In this document: one piece after another, positions 46,965 through 56,165 of the stretch | How positions within the stretch are numbered: position 1 is the stretch's first letter | Layout of the letters: each line of letters begins with the position of its first letter | Source: Chloroflexota bacterium | GTDB lineage: Bacteria > Chloroflexota > UBA11872 > VXOZ01 | DNA length: 64,000 nt | Assembly: GCA_022824225.1 (NCBI GenBank) | Contig: JAJEAH010000034.1 | Coordinates: 1-64,000, forward strand | Direction of reading: 5' to 3' | The notes under the pieces: generated by a model | What the model was told of the DNA's origin: nothing | What the model saw: the letters and a program-made list of their open reading frames with translations, nothing else | Databases searched by the model: none | Translations under genes and position numbers: made by a program

Positions 46965-47146
46965 ACCGCCTCGTGTGTGTAGAATACCCTCAACGGATTA
47001 CTCAAAACGAGGGCCGATGGCGTACAATTCAATTCAATAGGCTGGTGGGGTTTCATTCGACCCCTTTCGCTGAATTCTTGCCCATGCAGCGTTCGCCCAA
47101 TCACGCGCAGCGAGCGCTAGCCAAGACCGAGGAGAAATCGCCCCCA

Positions 47147-48871
47147 ATGTCCCGGGTGGTGTTGTACAACAAGTGGCGGCCGCAGACGTTTGGCGACGTG
47201 GTCGGCCAAGAACCCACGGTGCGCACGCTGCAGAACTCCCTGGCGTCCGGGCAGATCGCCCATGCCTACATCTTTGCCGGCCCGCGCGGCTCCGGCAAGA
47301 CCTCACTGGCGCGCATCTTGGCCAAGGCGCTCAACTGCCTGCAGGGCGTGCAGCCCGAGCCGTGCGCCAGGTGCGAGGCGTGCACGGACATCGTGGAGGG
47401 GCGCTTTCTGGACCTGGTGGAGTTGGACGCCGCTTCCAATCGGGGCATCGAGGATATTCGCGACCTGCGGGAGCGCGTGAATTTCGCGCCGGTGAGCGGC
47501 CGCTACAAGTTCTACCTCATCGACGAGGTGCACCAGCTCACGCCGGAAGCCTCCAATGCGCTCTTGAAGACTCTGGAAGAGCCGCCGGAACACGCCGTGT
47601 TCGTGTTGGCTACCACCGAAATCCACCGCGTGCTGCCTACGATTCTCTCTCGTTGCCAGCGGTTCGACTTTCGCCGCATTCCCGTAGGGGCGTTGGTGGC
47701 GCGCTTGCAGCACATCGCCGACGCCGAAAAAGTCAGCGTGGAAACGGAAGCCCTCAACATCCTGGCGCGCATGGCCGGCGGCAGCGCCCGCGATGCCGTG
47801 AGCCTCTTCGACCAGGCGACCATCTACGCCGACGATGGCGTGAGCGCGGAACAGGTGCGGGAGATGCTGGGCCTGGCCCACACCGCGGCTGTGGCCGAAT
47901 TCGTGGATACCCTCGCCCGGCGCGCCGCCGGCGAAGGCCTGCGCGCGCTGGCCCAGGCAGCGGACCAGGGCCTGGACATGCGGCAGTTCGCCCGGGAGAC
48001 CATCCGTTACCTGCGCGCCACGCTGCTCCACAAGAGCGGCATGGACGCCGCCGAACTGCTGGAGATGAGCGAGGAAGAAGCCACGCTCATGGCCGGTCTG
48101 GCGGACCGCATCTCGCTTTCCGAAATCGTGCAGGCCATCCGGCTCTTCTCCGAAGCGGAACAATCCCTCCGCTTGGGCGTCTTTCCGCAACTTCCCGTAG
48201 AACTGGCGCTGGTGGAGTTTTGCACCACCGATCGCGCCCAAAGCAGCGCCGCGCCCGCCGCGCCACAGGCGCGGCCTGCCTCACCGGCCACCAGCCGGCC
48301 GGTTACAAAACGGGATTCCCCGCCGCCGCGTCCAGCCGAACAGACCGGCCCGGCGGAAGCGGATGGCAGCACGAGCACAACGGCAAAGGCTGAACCAGAC
48401 GCTCCCGCTCCGGCTGCCCCCGCGCCGGAATCCCCAGCGCAAGCCGCCGCGCAAACAGAATCCCCGGCACCGCCGACAGACGCGCCGGAATCGCCTGTCC
48501 AGGAGATTCAGGAGCGCTGGCAGGCCGTTTTGGAATCATTCCGGCGGCCAAACGTGCACCTGCGCGGCGTGCTGCGCGATTGCACCCCCAAAGAAGTCCA
48601 TGAAAAGGTGCTAACCTTGGAATTCACCCATGCCTGGCACCGCGACCAGGTGCGCCAGCCGGACAACCTCTTCTTGGTGGAAAAAGCCGTTGCGCAGACC
48701 ATCGGCCGCCACTACAGCATCGAATGTACGCTGGCCCCGCGCGAGTCGGCGGGGGACCTCTATGAAAAAGACCCGGCCCGGGATCCGGTGGTGCGCAAGG
48801 CGCAGCAACTCTTCCCGGGCACGGTCACGTATGAAAACTCCGAAAAGGAAAACCCGCCTTCCGCCGAATGA
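47147..48871 (+). CDS. dnaX: DNA polymerase III subunit gamma/tau
   Basis: 574-aa clamp-loader ATPase of the replicative polymerase. Walker A FAGPRGSGKTS, four zinc-binding Cys (CLQ...CARCEAC, residues ~62-82), LVELDAASNRGIEDIRDL, and the SRC motif TILSRCQRFDFRR are all in place. A Pro/Ala/Glu-rich linker (~430-500) joins the clamp-loader core to a C-terminal tail (VQEIQERWQAVLESFRRPNVH) similar to tau tails. ATG at 47147 gives the standard MSRVVLYNKWRPQTF start; earlier in-frame starts at 46952 and 47084 are unlikely. No slippery A-run is seen, so a shorter gamma form by frameshift is not indicated. Confidence 0.93.
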   Translation: MSRVVLYNKWRPQTFGDVVGQEPTVRTLQNSLASGQIAHAYIFAGPRGSGKTSLARILAKALNCLQGVQPEPCARCEACTDIVEGRFLDLVELDAASNRGIEDIRDLRERVNFAPVSGRYKFYLIDEVHQLTPEASNALLKTLEEPPEHAVFVLATTEIHRVLPTILSRCQRFDFRRIPVGALVARLQHIADAEKVSVETEALNILARMAGGSARDAVSLFDQATIYADDGVSAEQVREMLGLAHTAAVAEFVDTLARRAAGEGLRALAQAADQGLDMRQFARETIRYLRATLLHKSGMDAAELLEMSEEEATLMAGLADRISLSEIVQAIRLFSEAEQSLRLGVFPQLPVELALVEFCTTDRAQSSAAPAAPQARPASPATSRPVTKRDSPPPRPAEQTGPAEADGSTSTTAKAEPDAPAPAAPAPESPAQAAAQTESPAPPTDAPESPVQEIQERWQAVLESFRRPNVHLRGVLRDCTPKEVHEKVLTLEFTHAWHRDQVRQPDNLFLVEKAVAQTIGRHYSIECTLAPRESAGDLYEKDPARDPVVRKAQQLFPGTVTYENSEKENPPSAE

Positions 48872-49078
48872 CCGCAGGCCTGCGCTTGTTCTCTTGGCAG
48901 AAAGTCCGCACACACCGGGCCGCACGGGCAACGCAATGGCAAACTTGCGGCCCGGAGCAGGCAGCGCGCCCGAGGCAGTGGTACATTAGACGTGAAACGT
49001 GGGCCGGAGCGGCAGGCGCGCGACCACTTGGCGATGAGTGACCGCGCAGTAGTCCAACGCGAAGGGGAGAGGTGAACC

Positions 49079-50380
49079 ATGGGCCTGGAGATTTTCGAGC
49101 GGGGCACGCTCCCCCGCTGGGTACGAATGCGGCAAACGCTCTACACCGACACCATCGAGGACGTGGCGGCGGCCGTGGCGCAGGAATTCGCGCGGCCTGA
49201 GATTCGTGAGACCATCCAACCGGGCGCGCGTGTCGCCCTCACCGGCGGCAGCCGCGGCATCGACCGCATTGCCCAGGTGCTCAAAGCGGCCGCGCACGAG
49301 ATCAAACAGCTTGGCGCGCAACCGTTCATCGTGCCGGCCATGGGCAGCCACGGCGGCGCAACCGCCGCGGGCCAGCTTGAGATTCTCGCTCACTACGGCG
49401 TCACCGAGGAAGCTATGGGCTGCCCCATTCGCTCCAGCATGGACACCGTGCTCCTCGGCCACGTGGAAGACAACGTGCCGGTGTGGTTCGACAAAACCGC
49501 CGCCACGGAAGCCGATATCACCATACCCGTCAATCGCGTCAAGCCCCATACGGACTTTCACGGGCATATCGAGTCCGGGCTCATGAAAATGATCGCCATC
49601 GGACTGGGCAAGCAGAAGGGCGCGGACACCTTCCACGCCCGCAGTTTTGCGGAGTTCCCCACGCTCATCCCGGCAGTGGGCCAGTTTACGCTCCAGCACA
49701 TGCCAATTCCCTTCGGCCTGGCCCTGGTGGAAGACGGCCACTCCCGCCTTTCATTGATCCAGGCGGTGCCGGCTGACCGCATTCTGGCAGAAGAACAAGA
49801 GCTGCTTGAAATCGCGCGTGAGCGCATGGCGCGGCTGCCTGGTGAGGAAATCGACGTGCTCATCGTCGACCAACTCGGCAAGGACATCAGCGGCATTGGC
49901 GCGGATACCAACGTCATCAACCGCTACTGGCAAGGCCCTCTGCCCCAAACGCCGCTCATCAAGCGTATCGTCATGCGCGATCTCACCCAAGATACGGAAG
50001 GCAATGCCTGCGGCGTCGGGCTTGGCGACGTGGTCTTGCAGCAAATCGTGGATAAACTGGACCCCGTGCAGACGTACATGAACGTTATCACCGCCAAAGG
50101 GCCGGAAGGGGCGCGCATTCCACTCACGGTGGCCAACGACCGCGAAGCGCTCTTCGTGGCCCTGGCGTGCTGCCACCAGATCGAGAACGAGACGTCCCGC
50201 ATCGTGCGCATCCAGGATACGAAGCACCTGGAAGACCTCTGGGTCTCCGAGCCGCTCGTAGCGGAGTTGGAAGCCACCGGCCGCGTGCACCGCATGGGCG
50301 AAATGGAAGAGATTACGTTCGACGCGCGGGGCATGTTCACGCAGGCGATCCGAAACGGCGCGGCAGTGGCGGCCTCCTGA
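49079..50380 (+). CDS. LarA-like (DUF2088) protein
   Basis: 433-aa protein of the lactate racemase N-domain family (DUF2088). Typical segments are RVALTGGSRGI, PAMGSHGGATAAGQLEIL, NRVKPHTDFHGHIESGLMK and FGLALVEDGHS. True LarA holds a nickel-pincer cofactor on a Lys/His set; the KPHTDFHGH stretch supplies possible equivalents, but no larB/C/E genes are near. It may be a racemase or epimerase for another 2-hydroxy acid. The ATG has GGAGAGG seven bases upstream. Monocistronic. Confidence 0.8.
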   Translation: MGLEIFERGTLPRWVRMRQTLYTDTIEDVAAAVAQEFARPEIRETIQPGARVALTGGSRGIDRIAQVLKAAAHEIKQLGAQPFIVPAMGSHGGATAAGQLEILAHYGVTEEAMGCPIRSSMDTVLLGHVEDNVPVWFDKTAATEADITIPVNRVKPHTDFHGHIESGLMKMIAIGLGKQKGADTFHARSFAEFPTLIPAVGQFTLQHMPIPFGLALVEDGHSRLSLIQAVPADRILAEEQELLEIARERMARLPGEEIDVLIVDQLGKDISGIGADTNVINRYWQGPLPQTPLIKRIVMRDLTQDTEGNACGVGLGDVVLQQIVDKLDPVQTYMNVITAKGPEGARIPLTVANDREALFVALACCHQIENETSRIVRIQDTKHLEDLWVSEPLVAELEATGRVHRMGEMEEITFDARGMFTQAIRNGAAVAAS

Positions 50381-50537
50381 GCGCGAGGGTGAAATGATCC
50401 TATGGAGCTGGGATTTTGCTGTGCTGCGGTAACGGATCCGGCGGCGCTGTCCGGAGCGTATTTCAAGTCGGATTGCCAAAGTCCGGCGCGCTCGTGAAGA
50501 CGTACGAGCGAACAGTTCACGAAGGGCATCGAACACA

Positions 50538-50792
50538 GTGGCAGTCGAGACCCCAAATACGCACAAATCTCCCAGGAATAAACTCAGCCGGAAGGCTGAA
50601 GAGCTCTATACGCGCTATGGCAAGCCGCTTGAAGCCGATCATTCCGGTGAATTCATCGCGATCTCAACGGAAGGGAAGGTTGTGCGCGCTCCCGCGCTGC
50701 AGCAGGTCCTTGACCTGTCTTTGGAACAACTCGGTATAGGCAGCTATGTCTTCAGAATCGGCGCCGACCGCAGCGTCATCAAGTGGCTATGA
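50538..50792 (+). CDS. Small conserved-looking protein, partner of retropepsin-like gene
   Basis: 84-aa protein of unknown function. Charged N-terminus, then a compact segment with RYGKPLEADHSGEFIAISTE, VLDLSLEQLGIGSYVFRIG and the end SVIKWL. It looks like a real small domain rather than noise: the residue composition is normal and the next gene follows by 12 bp. GTG start; AAGGG twelve bases upstream is a poor ribosome site. Pairing with a retropepsin-like gene suggests joint function. Confidence 0.6.
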   Translation: MAVETPNTHKSPRNKLSRKAEELYTRYGKPLEADHSGEFIAISTEGKVVRAPALQQVLDLSLEQLGIGSYVFRIGADRSVIKWL

Positions 50793-50804
50793 CGGGACGG
50801 TATC

Positions 50805-51158
50805 ATGGTGCGTGTCGAGAGTGATCGCTTTCCATACCTTCCTGTTCGTCTCTCGCTGCACGGACGGAAAACCGAATTTGAGGCCCTTCTCGACACCGGC
50901 TTCGATGGTGGACTGGCAGCATCCGAAAGTGCCGTTGCTAACGTGCAGGCTGCCGAGTGGAATCTCACGGTTTGCCTAGCCGATGGGACCTTGGTGAACG
51001 TTCCAGCATTTCTGGGAACGGTGCAAGTCGGTAAGCTACCGCCGGTGAACACGACAGTAATCACTCTAGGCGATGAGCCGATCATAGGTCGCGCAGTGGC
51101 CGACCAGCACAGCACTACACTTGACCACAGCCAGCGCATAGTTGTCGGTGACAAGTAG
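50805..51158 (+). CDS. Retropepsin-like aspartyl protease family protein
   Basis: 117-aa clan AA aspartic-protease fold. The single catalytic Asp-Thr-Gly is in FEALLDTGFDGGLA, and the rest follows the half-barrel pattern (LTVCLADGTLVNVPAFLGTVQ; EPIIGRAVADQH in place of a second signature with Ile-Gly). Such proteins are active only as dimers. No signal peptide. ATG start 12 bp after the small gene; the pair is probably an operon. Substrate unknown; the preceding protein might be a partner. Confidence 0.78.
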   Translation: MVRVESDRFPYLPVRLSLHGRKTEFEALLDTGFDGGLAASESAVANVQAAEWNLTVCLADGTLVNVPAFLGTVQVGKLPPVNTTVITLGDEPIIGRAVADQHSTTLDHSQRIVVGDK

Positions 51159-51193
51159 ATGTAAACTTGAACTCCTTGCTGGGCTACATCTCA

Positions 51194-51302
51194 TGTCATT
51201 CCGAGCGCAGCGTCGGCCAGGGTTCGCTGACTTCGTCAAAGACGCGGAATCTAGAGTGCTCCCGACACTAGATTCTTCGTCGCTGCACTCCTCAGAATGA
51301 CA
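51194..51302. repeat. Miniature inverted-repeat element
   Basis: Ends TGTCATT / AATGACA are exact inverted at 51194-51200 and 51296-51302. Inside, GAATCTAG (51247-51254) faces CTAGATTC (51268-51275). It belongs to the same family as 46672-46765. It lies between the retropepsin-like and SDR genes. Confidence 0.7.
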
Positions 51303-51430
51303 CTTCGGCTGCTCTCCTCAGTATGGCATTTCGCGTAGCAGCCGTTTATGTTGACACTCATACCTGTGCAGCCCAAGTCAATACCTACTGATCGCATAGT
51401 TGTCGAACCATAAACAAGAAGGAACTCCTC

Positions 51431-52186
51431 ATGCTCGAAGCATTCGATCTCACCGGCCGGGTCATCATCGTCACCGGGGCGAGCCGTGGCATCGGCCGCA
51501 CCACGGCAGAAGTGCTCGCGGCGGCGGGCGCCAATGTCGTTGCCGCGGCGCGCACCGAGTCGGCGCTTGATTCCTTAGTAAAGGACATTGCCGGGGCCGG
51601 CGGCACGGCGCTGGCGGTGCGCGCCGACGTCAACGTACCCGAGGATACGGAAATGCTGGCGCAGCGGACAATCGACGCCTTTGGCGCGGTGGACGTGCTC
51701 GTGAACAACGCCGGTGAGTCCGGCAGGCATGGGGCCATGCAAGAGACCTCAGCGGCGGACTGGGACGACCTGATGGCAAACAACCTGCGCAGTTCGTTTC
51801 TCTGCGCCAAAGCCGTGTTTCCCATCATGGAACGGCAGCAGCGCGGCAATGTCGTCAACATGGCGAGCATCAGCGGCCAGAACGGCGGCCAGAGCGCGCG
51901 GGTGCACTACGCCGCGTCCAAAGGCGGCATGATCGCGTTCACCAAAGCGCTTGCCCGCCAGATGGCGCCCTGGGGGCGCGCCAACAACATCGCCCCCGGT
52001 CAGATCGATACCGGCATGAGCCGCATCCCGGAAGACCGCTTGCGCGCCGTGCTGGACCGGACGCCCCTGCAGCGCCTTGGCAAGTCGGAGGACATTGCCT
52101 ACGGCGTGCTCTACCTCGCCAGCGACGCGTCAGGCTTCATCACCGGCCACACACTCGACATCAACGGCGGCATCATCATGGATTAG
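51431..52186 (+). CDS. Short-chain dehydrogenase/reductase
   Basis: 251-aa classical SDR (FabG-like). Coenzyme motif VTGASRGIGR near residue 15, NNAGES (NNAG motif) near 93, catalytic Ser in MASISGQNG, and YAASKGG (Tyr-x-x-x-Lys). The C-terminal GHTLDINGGIIMD is typical of this subfamily. The ATG has GAAGGA eight bases upstream. Next to P450 genes on the same strand, possibly acting on the same compound, but 97 bp separate it from the first P450 start. Confidence 0.88.
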   Translation: MLEAFDLTGRVIIVTGASRGIGRTTAEVLAAAGANVVAAARTESALDSLVKDIAGAGGTALAVRADVNVPEDTEMLAQRTIDAFGAVDVLVNNAGESGRHGAMQETSAADWDDLMANNLRSSFLCAKAVFPIMERQQRGNVVNMASISGQNGGQSARVHYAASKGGMIAFTKALARQMAPWGRANNIAPGQIDTGMSRIPEDRLRAVLDRTPLQRLGKSEDIAYGVLYLASDASGFITGHTLDINGGIIMD

Positions 52187-52282
52187 GCGCGCGGCATGAC
52201 GACCGCGCTTACGTCAGGTTCGCGAGCCTGCCCGGACAAACAGTGCCGGGCTGTCCGCCGCGCAGGAGAAAATACCGTACCG

Positions 52283-53698
52283 ATGGCCATACGCTCGAGC
52301 GCTTCCGCTCAATCCAAGCCGCCCGGGCCGCGCGACTACCTGGGCTTAGGCACGCTGCGCGCCTTCCGCCGCGACGCACTCGGCACGCTGCTGGACCTAC
52401 GGCATACCTATGGAGACATAGTCTACGCAACGCTGTTCTTCGCCCCAACCTACTTCCTCTTCCACCCGGACCACGTCGGGCACGTTCTTCAGAAGAATCA
52501 TCGCAACTACAAGCGCAGCCGCAATAGCGATGCGCTGAAACCAACGCTTGGCAACGGCCTCTTGACGAATGACGGCGCGTCTTGGCTCAAACAACGCCGC
52601 CTCATGCAACCGGCATTTCATCGCAGCCGGGTCGCCCGCTTTGGCGAGACCATGACGCACGAATCGCACAAGCTGGTGGCGGGGTGGCGCGACCACGCGT
52701 CTCAGGGAACGCCCATAAACGTGAGCAGCGAAATGATGCGGTTGACTCTCAATATCGTGAGCCGGACCATGTTCGGCGCCACCGTGGGGCAAGACGCAGC
52801 GCCGCTTGAATCGGCGGTCACGTTGGTGCAAGAGCAAGCCAGCCGCCGCATCTTCTCCCCCGTCACCATGCCGGAGTGGGCGCCCTTGCCGGTGGTGCGG
52901 CGCACCAAGGCCGCGCGACGCACTATCGAACGGGTCGTAACGCGGATCATCGACGATAGACGCCGTTCGGACGCCGCCGACCACGACGACTTACTGTCCA
53001 TGCTCATGCACGCCAAAGACGCCGATACCGGTGAGTCCATGGACGACGCCCAACTGCGCGATGAGGTACGCACCATCTTTCTAGCCGGCCACGAGACGAC
53101 GTCTAACGCGCTCACGTGGACGTGGTACCTGCTCGCCCGCAACCCAACGGCTGCGGCAAGGTTGCAGGCGGAACTCGACGGTGTATTGGGCGGGCGCATG
53201 CCCACCGTTGCCGACCTACCCCAACTCACCTATACGAAGATGGTGGTGGAGGAAGCCATGCGTCTGTTGCCGCCGGTCTGGGGCTTGTCTCGCGAAGCTA
53301 TCGGCGACGACGAAATTGGCGGGTATCGCATACCGGCGGGCAGCACCGTAGCCGTTAGCCAATACATCACACACCGGCATCCCGCGCTTTGGGAGGACCC
53401 CGAGGCCTTCGCTCCGGAGCGCTTCACGCCGGAACGCGCGCGCCGGCGCAACCGCTTCGCCTATTTTCCTTTTGGCGGCGGGCCGCGTGTCTGTATCGGC
53501 AGCACGTTCGCCATGTTCGAAGCCCAACTGGTGCTCGCCACCATCGCGCAGCAATACTCGCTGGAACTCGTGCCCGATCACCCGGTGGCGCTGGAGCCCC
53601 TCATTACGCTCCGCCCAAAATACGGAATGATGATGATCCCCCACTCGCGCGTGCCGGGCGTTGGACGCTCTGCCGGCCGCGCCCAACGCCCGGCGTAA
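52283..53698 (+). CDS. Cytochrome P450 (copy 1)
   Basis: 471-aa haem mono-oxygenase. Visible: the I-helix oxygen motif FLAGHETTSNALTW, ExxR in VEEAMRLLPP, and the haem loop FGGGPRVCIGS with ligand Cys404. It resembles the bacterial branch near CYP4/CYP102-like enzymes, without a fused reductase. No membrane anchor. ATG at 52283 (MAIRSSASAQSKPPGPRDYL) is preferred over one at 52196. A paralog with strong similarity lies at 54454; a LysE-type gene is between them. Redox partner genes are not nearby, so it must rely on ferredoxin elsewhere. Confidence 0.9.
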   Translation: MAIRSSASAQSKPPGPRDYLGLGTLRAFRRDALGTLLDLRHTYGDIVYATLFFAPTYFLFHPDHVGHVLQKNHRNYKRSRNSDALKPTLGNGLLTNDGASWLKQRRLMQPAFHRSRVARFGETMTHESHKLVAGWRDHASQGTPINVSSEMMRLTLNIVSRTMFGATVGQDAAPLESAVTLVQEQASRRIFSPVTMPEWAPLPVVRRTKAARRTIERVVTRIIDDRRRSDAADHDDLLSMLMHAKDADTGESMDDAQLRDEVRTIFLAGHETTSNALTWTWYLLARNPTAAARLQAELDGVLGGRMPTVADLPQLTYTKMVVEEAMRLLPPVWGLSREAIGDDEIGGYRIPAGSTVAVSQYITHRHPALWEDPEAFAPERFTPERARRRNRFAYFPFGGGPRVCIGSTFAMFEAQLVLATIAQQYSLELVPDHPVALEPLITLRPKYGMMMIPHSRVPGVGRSAGRAQRPA

Positions 53699-53713
53699 CC
53701 GCGCCAGACCCGT

Positions 53714-54364
53714 ATGGCAGCGTTAGAATCGTTCCTCCTCGTATTCGCCGCATCGTTCTCCATCGGCCTTTCCGGCGCCATGTCGCCCGGCCCGCTGACG
53801 GTCTTCGTCATGGGACAGAGCGCCCGGCACGGCATTAAGGCCGGCCCGCTGGCGTCGCTGGGTCACGGCCTGCTGGAAGTGGCGCTTGTGATTCTCTTGT
53901 GGCTCGGCCTGGCCCGGGTGTTTCAGTGGGAACCGGCCCTCGGCGCCATTGGCGTGATCGGCGGCCTGGTGATGATCTGGATGGGCTGGCAAATCGTAAA
54001 CGGGGTGCGGCGCACGGGCGCGAGTCTGGACACGTCGATAACCGAGCGCGGCACGAACAACCCCCTGGTCGGTGGGGCCGTGCTCAGCCTCGCGAACCCC
54101 TATTGGTCGTTCTGGTGGGCCACCGTAGGCATTTCCACCATGACAACCCTGGCGCTGCCCCGGGGCGTAGTCGGCCTTGCCGCCTTCACGAGCGGCCACG
54201 TGGCCAGCGACTTCTTCTGGTTCACGTTGGTTGCCATCGTTTTCGCCACCGGAAGACGCTTCATCACAGACCGCGTGTACCAACTCACGCTCTACCTCTT
54301 TGGCATCCTGCTGGCGCTCTTCGGCCTGTATTTCATCTGGCAAGGCGTGACCATACTCCTCTAG
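53714..54364 (+). CDS. LysE-family amino acid/metabolite exporter
   Basis: 216-aa inner-membrane exporter with about six hydrophobic segments. The family motif AMSPGPLTVFVMGQSARHG is near residue 22, and further loops such as GGAVLSLANPYWSFWW fit LysE/RhtB transporters that export amino acids or similar metabolites. ATG at 53714 is 16 bp after the P450 stop, so it is probably in one transcript with the first P450. It lies between two paralogous P450s, suggesting export of an oxidised or amino-acid-like product. Confidence 0.87.
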   Translation: MAALESFLLVFAASFSIGLSGAMSPGPLTVFVMGQSARHGIKAGPLASLGHGLLEVALVILLWLGLARVFQWEPALGAIGVIGGLVMIWMGWQIVNGVRRTGASLDTSITERGTNNPLVGGAVLSLANPYWSFWWATVGISTMTTLALPRGVVGLAAFTSGHVASDFFWFTLVAIVFATGRRFITDRVYQLTLYLFGILLALFGLYFIWQGVTILL

Positions 54365-54453
54365 GCCCGTCTTGTTCACGAGTCGGCAAGCGCATGTGCT
54401 ACACTGCCTGCGGTGGCGACCCCAACCGCGGCACGAATGGGAGGAATTAGAGC

Positions 54454-55827
54454 ATGGCAGCAAATGCGACGGATAGCCGGCTACGCAAGCCGCCCGGCCC
54501 ACGCGACTTCCTGGGCTTGCGCACCATAGACGCAATGAAGCGCAATCCTCTGGAACTCATGCTCGACCTGCATAAGACCCATGGGGAGATCGTCCACCAC
54601 ACGCTGCTCAACGCGCCGGTCTACTTCTTCACCCATCCCGACCACGTCGGACACATCCTCCAGGATAACCACCGCAACTACCAGCGCGGCCGTGACTACC
54701 GAAGGCTGCGGCGGCTGCTCGGCAACGGCTTGGTAACCAATGACGGTGATTCCTGGCTCAAGCAACGCCGCCTCATGCAGCCGGCTTTCCACCGCCGCCG
54801 CATCGCCGGCTTTGGCGAGACCATGGTCCAGGAGACGCAGAAGATGCTGGCGCAATGGGAAGCGCCGGCATCCAGCGGGAAGCCGCTGGACGTCAGCAGC
54901 GAAATGATGCGCGTGACGCTCAATATCGTGGGCCGGGTGATGTTCGGCGCGGCGGTCCAGGACGACGCCGCGCGGCTCGAGCCCCTCGTCACGATGGCGC
55001 AACGGGAGGTCCGCAACCGCCTCTACGCGCTGGTTGACGTGCCGGAGTGGATACCCTTGCCGGGCAATCGCCGCTCCAAAAACGCCCGGGAGACCATCGA
55101 CGAGGTGGTAACGCGCATCATCGCGGCGCGCCGCCAATCGGACGCATCCCAAGAGGACGATTTGCTCGCCATGCTGTTGGAGGCCAGGGACCCGGAAACC
55201 GGCGAGCCAATGGACGACGATCAACTGCGGGACGAGGTGCGCACCATCTTCCTCGCCGGTCACGAAACGACGGCCAACGCGCTCACGTGGACCTGGTACC
55301 TGCTCGCCCAAAATCCCGCCGCCGCCGAGAAACTGCGGGCAGAACTCGACTGGGTCCTGGATGGACGGCTGCCCACCGTTGCCGACGTGCCCCAACTGCC
55401 CTACACGAAGATGGTCGTCGAGGAGTCCATGCGCCTGCTGCCGCCGGTCTGGAGCTTGTCGCGGGAGGCCATCGCTGATGACGAAATCGGCGGATACCGC
55501 ATACCCGCGGGCGGCTCCGTCGTCATGAGCCAGTACCTAACGCATCGCCATCCCGACTTCTGGGATGAGCCCGAGTCCTTCATCCCAGAGCGGTTTTCGC
55601 CGGAGCAAGCGAAGGCGCGCCACCGCTTCGCCTACTTTCCTTTTGGCGGCGGGCCGCGCCTCTGCATCGGCAACAATTTCGCCATGTTGGAAGCGCAACT
55701 GTTGCTCGCCGCGTTCGCCCAACGGTATGAGCTCGACCTCGTTCCCGAGCATCCGGTGGAACTGGAACCCCTTATCACGTTGCGGCCCAAGCACGGCGTC
55801 ATGATGACGCTGCGTCCACGCGCGTAG
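54454..55827 (+). CDS. Cytochrome P450 (copy 2, paralog of 52283)
   Basis: 457-aa P450 with FLAGHETTANALTW, ExxR in VEESMRLLPP, and haem loop FGGGPRLCIGNNF, Cys404 - the same residue number as in copy 1. Whole-length resemblance to copy 1 is high (for example the conserved KPPGPRDFLGL start, HPDHVGHIL and SWLKQRRLMQPAFHR). Differences cluster between residues 45 and 90 and around 180-220, likely substrate-recognition segments. ATG with GGAGGA nine bases upstream. Last gene of the apparent P450-exporter-P450 cluster. Confidence 0.9.
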   Translation: MAANATDSRLRKPPGPRDFLGLRTIDAMKRNPLELMLDLHKTHGEIVHHTLLNAPVYFFTHPDHVGHILQDNHRNYQRGRDYRRLRRLLGNGLVTNDGDSWLKQRRLMQPAFHRRRIAGFGETMVQETQKMLAQWEAPASSGKPLDVSSEMMRVTLNIVGRVMFGAAVQDDAARLEPLVTMAQREVRNRLYALVDVPEWIPLPGNRRSKNARETIDEVVTRIIAARRQSDASQEDDLLAMLLEARDPETGEPMDDDQLRDEVRTIFLAGHETTANALTWTWYLLAQNPAAAEKLRAELDWVLDGRLPTVADVPQLPYTKMVVEESMRLLPPVWSLSREAIADDEIGGYRIPAGGSVVMSQYLTHRHPDFWDEPESFIPERFSPEQAKARHRFAYFPFGGGPRLCIGNNFAMLEAQLLLAAFAQRYELDLVPEHPVELEPLITLRPKHGVMMTLRPRA

Positions 55828-55894
55828 TCCCTGTACGTCTCGAGCTTGAAGATGATCGAGCGGGACGGCGCTTCACCAACGTGACGTGACCCCG

Positions 55895-55921
55895 TTCGTT
55901 CTGAGCCTGTCGAAGAATGAA
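55895..55921. repeat. Short imperfect hairpin repeat
   Basis: TTCGTTCT / AGAATGAA arms (one G-T pair) with the loop GAGCCTGTCGA, 68 bp after the second P450. The sequence type is a commonly dispersed element in bacterial genomes; it may also serve as transcript-end structure. Confidence 0.4.
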
Positions 55922-56017
55922 ATGGGTCTCTACTCGAGCGGCTCGACCACCGCGTTGCCAGCCTCGCCAAGCGTCTTAGCCCCTCCCCCGCAGCTTACGC
56001 CGGTCGTATCGCTGCGA

Positions 56018-56023
56018 TATAAT
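56018..56023 (+). promoter_or_regulatory. -10 box of the tRNA gene
   Basis: Consensus TATAAT, 70 bp before the mature tRNA 5' end. TTACGC at 55995-56000 is a weak -35 at 17-bp spacing. Confidence 0.5.
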
Positions 56024-56092
56024 TGAAGGGCAACGCTCCCGCCGCGTCGAGCGTTGCGGGAACAGCTTTGCACGCTTGCCTTGAGCCGCCCT

Positions 56093-56165
56093 GCCCCCGT
56101 AGCTCAGTGGACAGAGCAACTGCCTTCTAAGTAGTTGGTCGGGTGTTCGAATCACCCCGGGGGCG
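56093..56165 (+). tRNA. tRNA-Arg (anticodon UCU)
   Basis: 73-nt cloverleaf. Acceptor GCCCCCG pairs with CGGGGGC, D-stem GCTC/GAGC, anticodon stem ACTGC/GTAGT with loop CTTCTAA giving anticodon TCT, a five-base variable loop, and T-stem GGGTG/CACCC around TTCGAAT. Discriminator G; CCA is not encoded. It reads AGA codons. Confidence 0.95.

Larger units (their letters stand above)
46362..47146. other. Divergent intergenic region with repeats, secG / dnaX
   Basis: 785 bp. From left to right: an extended -10 box for secG at 46509-46517, a degenerate inverted-repeat element at 46672-46765, and a 22-bp tandem repeat at 46877-46964. A TACAAT box near 47023 may serve dnaX, with no good -35. The open frame from 46952 into dnaX seems non-coding before 47147. 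Confidence 0.6.

Noticed and set aside
46952-47146. N-terminal extension of dnaX
   Set aside because: Family start MSRVVLYNKWRP is at 47147; the upstream frame has no similarity pattern.
47147-48871. Programmed frameshift in dnaX
   Set aside because: No A-rich slippery heptamer with downstream stem was found.
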